Translations under genes and position numbers: made by a program | Shown: positions 60,294 to 64,000 of the stretch, piece by piece | How the letters are laid out: each line of letters begins with the position of its first letter | Position numbering within the stretch: position 1 is the first letter of the stretch | Source of the DNA: Dactylis glomerata | Taxonomy: Eukaryota > Streptophyta > Magnoliopsida > Poales > Poaceae | Direction: 5' to 3' | Assembly (NCBI GenBank): GCA_007115705.1 | Contig: QXEO01001033.1 | Coordinates: 620,001-684,000, forward strand | Length of the DNA: 64,000 nucleotides | The notes under the pieces: model-generated | The model's input: the letters and a program-made list of their open reading frames with translations, nothing else | Databases searched by the model: none | What the model was told of the DNA's origin: nothing

Positions 60294-60595
60294 TGTAAGG
60301 TCGACGAAGAGCGGCGAGCCGACGTAGACGGAGTCGGCGGAGGGCGGCTAAAACCGCGTGGAGAGGCCGCGAAAGTCGATGTAGAGCGACAGGCCGACGT
60401 AGACGGGGTCGGCGAAGCGCGGCCATAACAGCGGGAAGAGGCCGCGAAGGTCGACGAAGAGCGGCGAGCCGACGTAGACGGAGTCGGCGGAGGGCGGCTA
60501 TGACCGCGTGAAGAGGCAGCGAAATCAGGGTAATTCGCACCATCAAAGATCACCGGGCAGCGAGGAATCGCAACATAGCCCGATGAGGTAGACAT
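60294..60595 (-). pseudogene. Copia gag N-terminus followed by three 25-residue repeats
   Basis: The minus-strand frame starts at 60595 (MSTSSGYVAIPRCPVIFDGA), the usual N-terminus of a wheat-type Copia gag. After NYPDFAA it enters three 75-bp direct repeats coding FAASSRGHSRPPPTPSTSAR-like units. The normal gag continuation is absent. The frame continues beyond the element into flanking module sequence, ending at 60101. Confidence 0.65.
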
Positions 60596-61191
60596 ATCTC
60601 TCCCTCTTTTTTTTTTCGATTTTTTTTTTTTGTACACAAGATGAAATCCGGCGAAATTCGCACAGATCAGATCAAATCCGGCGAAATCAAGCTAACCACC
60701 AGCAAATTCCGGCCTGGCCGGACCTATTCAGGACGTCCGTTCCGAGGACGGGCGTGGGCGAGCAGCCGAGGCGGTGACGGAGCACACCGGCGGAAGCAGG
60801 ATCGATCCAGAGCCCAGGTACGGGCAGTCTTGGCAGTCGGGCGCTCGGGCCAGCCAGCAGGAGGCGGGCGCGGGGCAGCCGAGAGCGACCAGGACGGGAG
60901 CAGACGGGCGGCAGGAACGGCTCCCGAGCAGGACGGGAGCAATCCGGGCGGAAGACGGGGATCGAAGCAAGATCCCAGGCGGGCGGATCGAAGAGGACGG
61001 GCGGGGTCGGGTGGATCCAAGAAGACGTGCAGATCGAGCACGAGACAAGGCCGGGCGGGGAGAGCTTCGCGAGGCCGGACGAGAACCGGCTAGGGAGAGA
61101 CAGCGGCGGCGACCGGACGCGGCGGCAGGAGGCCGGGACGGACGGCGGCGGCGGCTGCGAGGAGAAGAGCTAACCTATGGCTCTGATACCA

Positions 61192-61323
61192 TGTTAGGAA
61201 TAGACAACTTGTATTCCCTGACGGCCAAAGGCCACAATATATATAGTTACATGTACAGGTGAGAATATGCAGGAACCCCCTAACAGGTGGGGAAAATACA
61301 AATGTACAAATATACATCTAACA
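61192..61323 (-). repeat. Short LTR (132 bp) of the Copia relic
   Basis: TGTTAGATGTATATTTG...CTATTCCTAACA on the minus strand, with TATATATA near the middle. Followed directly by the initiator-Met primer site. Confidence 0.8.
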
Positions 61324-61749
61324 CACACTACCGCCTTAGTCAAATCTACATGAATAAAATGAGCAGCCTCCAGTATATGGATGCAACACACCGCTCAACT
61401 TAACATATAGACGTGCAATTTATTTTTAGCAACAAGTATAGCTAGTTCGGTCGTCCACTTTGATTAAACCAAACCGGAGCCTCTGCCCTCTCAGTTCTCT
61501 TATCCTTGAAAATAAAATGGCGAATTGCTTGTCTAGTCAATGGAATGCTTGACTAGTCTTTAGATGGGATCCACTTGAAACGACGCGTAAGATGGATGAC
61601 ACAATGATTAATGAATAATGTTTCATGTTTTCATAGCGCGAGAATACAAAGCACCTGTGCGATATGAAATATATAATGCTAGCTGCATATCTAGCTATAC
61701 CTGCTTTCTAGTTGATCCACATAGTGTAATATTTTTAAGGTAATTTTGT

Positions 61750-62830
61750 CCGATTATTTGGCATGTATTAACATTGATGGCAGCGATTGTAGTGTTAAGC
61801 ATATTTCTGCCCAGTGGGTCCCGCATTTTGGTTATTTTGTGCTCCCAGGCTTCTTCCACCCTGACTTGCAAGGTGTGTGTCCCCAGCACTAGTGCAATTA
61901 TCGGTTGTAGGTTCTGGGCTATTGGGGGCGGCTCTTTGACATCTTTGAAGTTTGTCCAGTTTTAAAGGTTTGGTATTCTGTAATTTTTTCACCAGATGTA
62001 TGGACAGAAATCAAGGTGTAAGAGACTGAGTTTTTTTTGAACGGTAAGAGACCGAGTTAGAGCCAATGACATCAAAGGACTATGATGTGGGTTTCTGTTT
62101 TATCACTCCTTCATTTTTCTTCGATCCAACTTAGTTATCCTGCTTACTTCATCAATGAAGCTAGATTTTTTAATAGGTAGAGGCGCTAAATTTTATTCGG
62201 TTTAGGCTTCATAGTGAATAGTGTTATATATGCTAAACACAAAGACTATCGTTTATTATTTTGTATTAAAACCACTATATGATGGTAACATATTATGTCA
62301 CTCAATTTGTCTGTCTTCATTAATTGTCGTATCATATTTTAGCCTAGATGGTATGCATGCTACTAGCTTAGTTACTTCCACTATATGTAGTCTGATAGAC
62401 AGTGTACATCATAAATTAAAAAGGTAAACGTCGAAGCACCGAGAAGACAAGTAGAACTTCTTCATATGAGTTATTTTCTCGAAATGGGTAAAATCCGCCG
62501 CCAGCTTTCAACGAACGTCACTACCAGGTTTACCGGTAAGATAAATGAGGGTAATATATTTCAACGGGCCTACCTCAATGTCCACACCGACGCGTTAGTC
62601 AAATCCACATGAATAGAAGAACGCGTTAGTTCGATCGTCCACTTTGATTAACCGGAACCAGAGGATCTGCCCTATCAATGCTCTTATTCTGAAAGAAAAT
62701 GGCAATAGTGCTTGACCAGTCAATGGAATGCTTGACTAGTCTTCAGTATGGGATCTACTTGAAACGACGCGGGAGGACGCAACGATTAATGATTTGTTTT
62801 CATGTTTTGACATTACAAATCACCTTTCTG
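61750..62830 (+). repeat. Tandem module B (non-coding)
   Basis: Second copy of the module; landmarks as for module A. It keeps the uninterrupted junction around TCAATGTCCACACCGACGCGTTAGTC (split in A) and GAGGGTAATATATTTCAAC (split in C), serving as empty site for both insertions. Confidence 0.75.
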
Positions 62831-63529
62831 ATGAAATGTGTAACACTGCATATCTTGCAACCTGCTTTGTAGTTGGTAGTTTTGAAGGCACTTTTGCATT
62901 GCACCATCCTACGTATCCTCGACTCCTCATGTTATGAGTTATGACATATTTTCATCTGTTTCAAAATATAAAATGTTTTAGCATTTTTATATAGAACATA
63001 TATCTAACTATTTTTTAATATATAGGTTTACTTATTTTGCTTCAAACCTACATGGTAAAAAGTGGCTAGATATACATCCTATTGCAACTATATAAGTAAG
63101 TAAATGGTAGCTGCGGTAGTGGGCACCTTCTCTGACTATGAGCACTGAGCATCCGCCCCCAAGTCAGTCGCACGCATCTTCCATGTAATATACTTTGACC
63201 GTCGCTGAATATCCAAGCGGCCAAGTCAAATCGACAGGACTAGGATTAGCCAAATTGTAGCTCAAATGCATGACCAAGACAATATTTAAAACATTACACC
63301 TCAAGGCTAAATGGGTAAAGTCTCCGGCACATGTCCATCACACACAACCAATTTTATTACTAGGTTCAATATTTAAGACATTACACCTCAAGGGTGATGT
63401 TAGAACAATTAAAGAAAATTGCGCAGTTGTGAGCTACCCATTGACAACGCTCTTGACCTGGACTACTACTCATATAAGTCATAAGAGATTGCTCTCAAAA
63501 CTGACCGAAGGCACCAATAGCGTGTAGCC
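62831..63529. other. Spacer between modules B and C with a 27-bp direct repeat
   Basis: CAATATTTAA(A/G)ACATTACACCTCAAGG occurs at 63280-63306 and 63367-63393. 62950-63060 has a weak Stowaway-like TTTCAAAATATAAAATGTTT stretch. No gene is seen. Confidence 0.5.
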
Positions 63530-64000
63530 TGTACCGCTACCTGGTTATTTACCAATCAAGAAAAGGAAGGTACTTCTTTCGACTCATATTACTCTTCGCT
63601 AATATAGATATAACTAAATATATTTTAGTGGTAGATAGGTATTAGCGAAAAATAATATAGATCGGAGGGAGTAATATATTTCAACGGAGCTCGCTGAATG
63701 TCTACACCGATGACTTAGTCAAATTAATCAACATGAATAGATGAGCCAGATAGTACGCCAAAAGCATCACTAATTTGTTACTACACGCAATTTTTTTTTT
63801 GAGAATTACTACACGCAAATTTATTACTACACGCAACAGCTTGATCGTCCACTTTGATTAACCGGAACCGGAGCATCTGCCCTCTCAATAATCTTATTCT
63901 AAAATCAAAGGGCAGGTCGTGCTTGACAGTCAGTGGAACGCTTGACTAGTCTAGTCTTCAGTATGAGACACACTTGGCACGTCGCATACATTAGACAAAA
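63530..64000 (+). repeat. Tandem module C (partial, runs off the window)
   Basis: Third module copy: CGTCCACTTTGATTAACCGG, CATCTGCCCTCTCAATAATC and CGCTTGACTAGTCT match A and B in order. It is split by a MITE at 63573-63671 and has a small local duplication of ACTACACGCAA at 63780-63830. Confidence 0.7.
63573..63671. mobile_element. Stowaway-type MITE (99 bp), one end degraded
   Basis: The right end ATCGGAGGGAG and the left end CTTCTTTCGACTCATATTAC form imperfect inverted repeats that share ...TTCGCTAA inside. TA flanks both sides (63571-63572, 63672-63673). Module B at the same place reads GAGGGTAATATATTTCAAC without the insertion. Confidence 0.85.

Larger units (their letters stand above)
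60294..61323 (-). mobile_element. Rearranged Copia-type retrotransposon relic with a single LTR
   Basis: A 132-bp LTR (61192-61323, TGTTAGG...CTAACA) is followed on the minus strand by TGGTATCAGAGCC (primer site, ~61180-61192), a GC-rich leader and the start of gag. CACAC flanks the whole unit (60289-60293 and 61324-61328). The other end starts TGTAAGG and goes straight into gag repeats, so the second LTR and all of pol are missing although the target duplication is intact. The flanks rejoin as module A. Confidence 0.75.
59428..61640 (+). repeat. Tandem module A (non-coding), split by a Copia relic at 60294-61323
   Basis: Shares with module B the ordered landmarks AAGCATATTTCTGCC, CACTAGTGCA, TCATCAATGAAGCTAGATTT, GGTAAAATCC, CCAGCTTTCAACGAA, TAGTCAAATC, CGTCCACTTTGATTAA and AATGCTTGACTAGTCTT. 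No long frame is kept between copies. It may be the degenerate 3' end and spacer of a once-duplicated gene. Confidence 0.75.

Noticed and set aside
60641..61262. Overlapping plus and minus frames in 60641-61262
   Set aside because: This is the GC-rich untranslated leader of the Copia relic; the frames are compositional.
62950..63060. Second Stowaway-like MITE (TTTCAAAATATAAAATGTTTTAGC)
   Set aside because: Only a weak one-ended similarity, no matching inverted end or TA flank that I can place.

Overview
The window looks like a piece of a large, repeat-rich grass nuclear genome, most likely a Triticeae cereal (wheat, Aegilops or barley type). The reasons are several-level nesting of Athila-type and other LTR retrotransposons, a CACTA DNA transposon, Stowaway- and Tourist-like MITEs, intron-containing plant genes with GC-rich first exons, and RF-type PPR and plant LINE fragments. 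No bacterial, organellar or tRNA/rRNA gene was seen. All family assignments were made by eye; no database search was run.

Layout. Positions 1-36113 form one nest of retrotransposons. The oldest visible member (element 2, +) is an Athila-like non-autonomous element whose 5' LTR is split by element 1 (+, 1-9580, with a gag-pol frame carrying four nonsense codons). Its 3' LTR is split at 15081/34832 by a same-family element in reverse orientation (element B, -, 15082-34831, TSD TGAGA). Element B's own 5' LTR was then split by a large-LTR, gag-only element (element C, -, 22094-34390, 4.5-kb LTRs, TSD TGGAC). Elements 2 and B share a ~340-codon unidentified reading frame in place of gag-pol.

After a degenerate GC-rich stretch (36114-37360) comes a non-autonomous CACTA element (37361-41248, TSD TTA). 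It contains a solo Copia-type LTR that landed in a TG microsatellite (37976-40255), which itself holds a 506-bp TIR element. Then come a small Tourist-like MITE and two LINE-type relics on opposite strands (RNase H and zf-RVT domains).

The gene island is 43.7-54.7 kb. It holds a six-exon receptor-like cytoplasmic kinase of the PBS1-like (RLCK-VII) type (44180-46740) and a two-exon F-box gene (47867-54675). The single intron of the F-box gene is occupied by an apparently intact Reina-type chromovirus (49169-54425) with LTRs identical by eye, TSD CATCG and an uninterrupted gag-pol frame. Downstream are duplicated debris: a PPR-gene fragment with repeated flanking sequence, a diverged copy of the kinase gene's first intron (56810-58255) loaded with MITEs, and three tandem copies of a ~1-kb non-coding module (59.4-64 kb). 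One module copy is split by a rearranged Copia relic with a 75-bp coding repeat, another by a MITE whose empty site is preserved in the neighbouring copy.

The two expressed-looking genes are not an operon or pathway. The kinase is predicted to be membrane-anchored and signalling-related, and the F-box protein a substrate receptor of an SCF ubiquitin ligase. I found no clearly new biological system. The items most worth checking are the intact Reina element inside the F-box intron, the conserved unidentified ORF of the non-autonomous Athila-like family, the LARD-like element with hairpin arrays in its LTRs, and the duplicated kinase intron.
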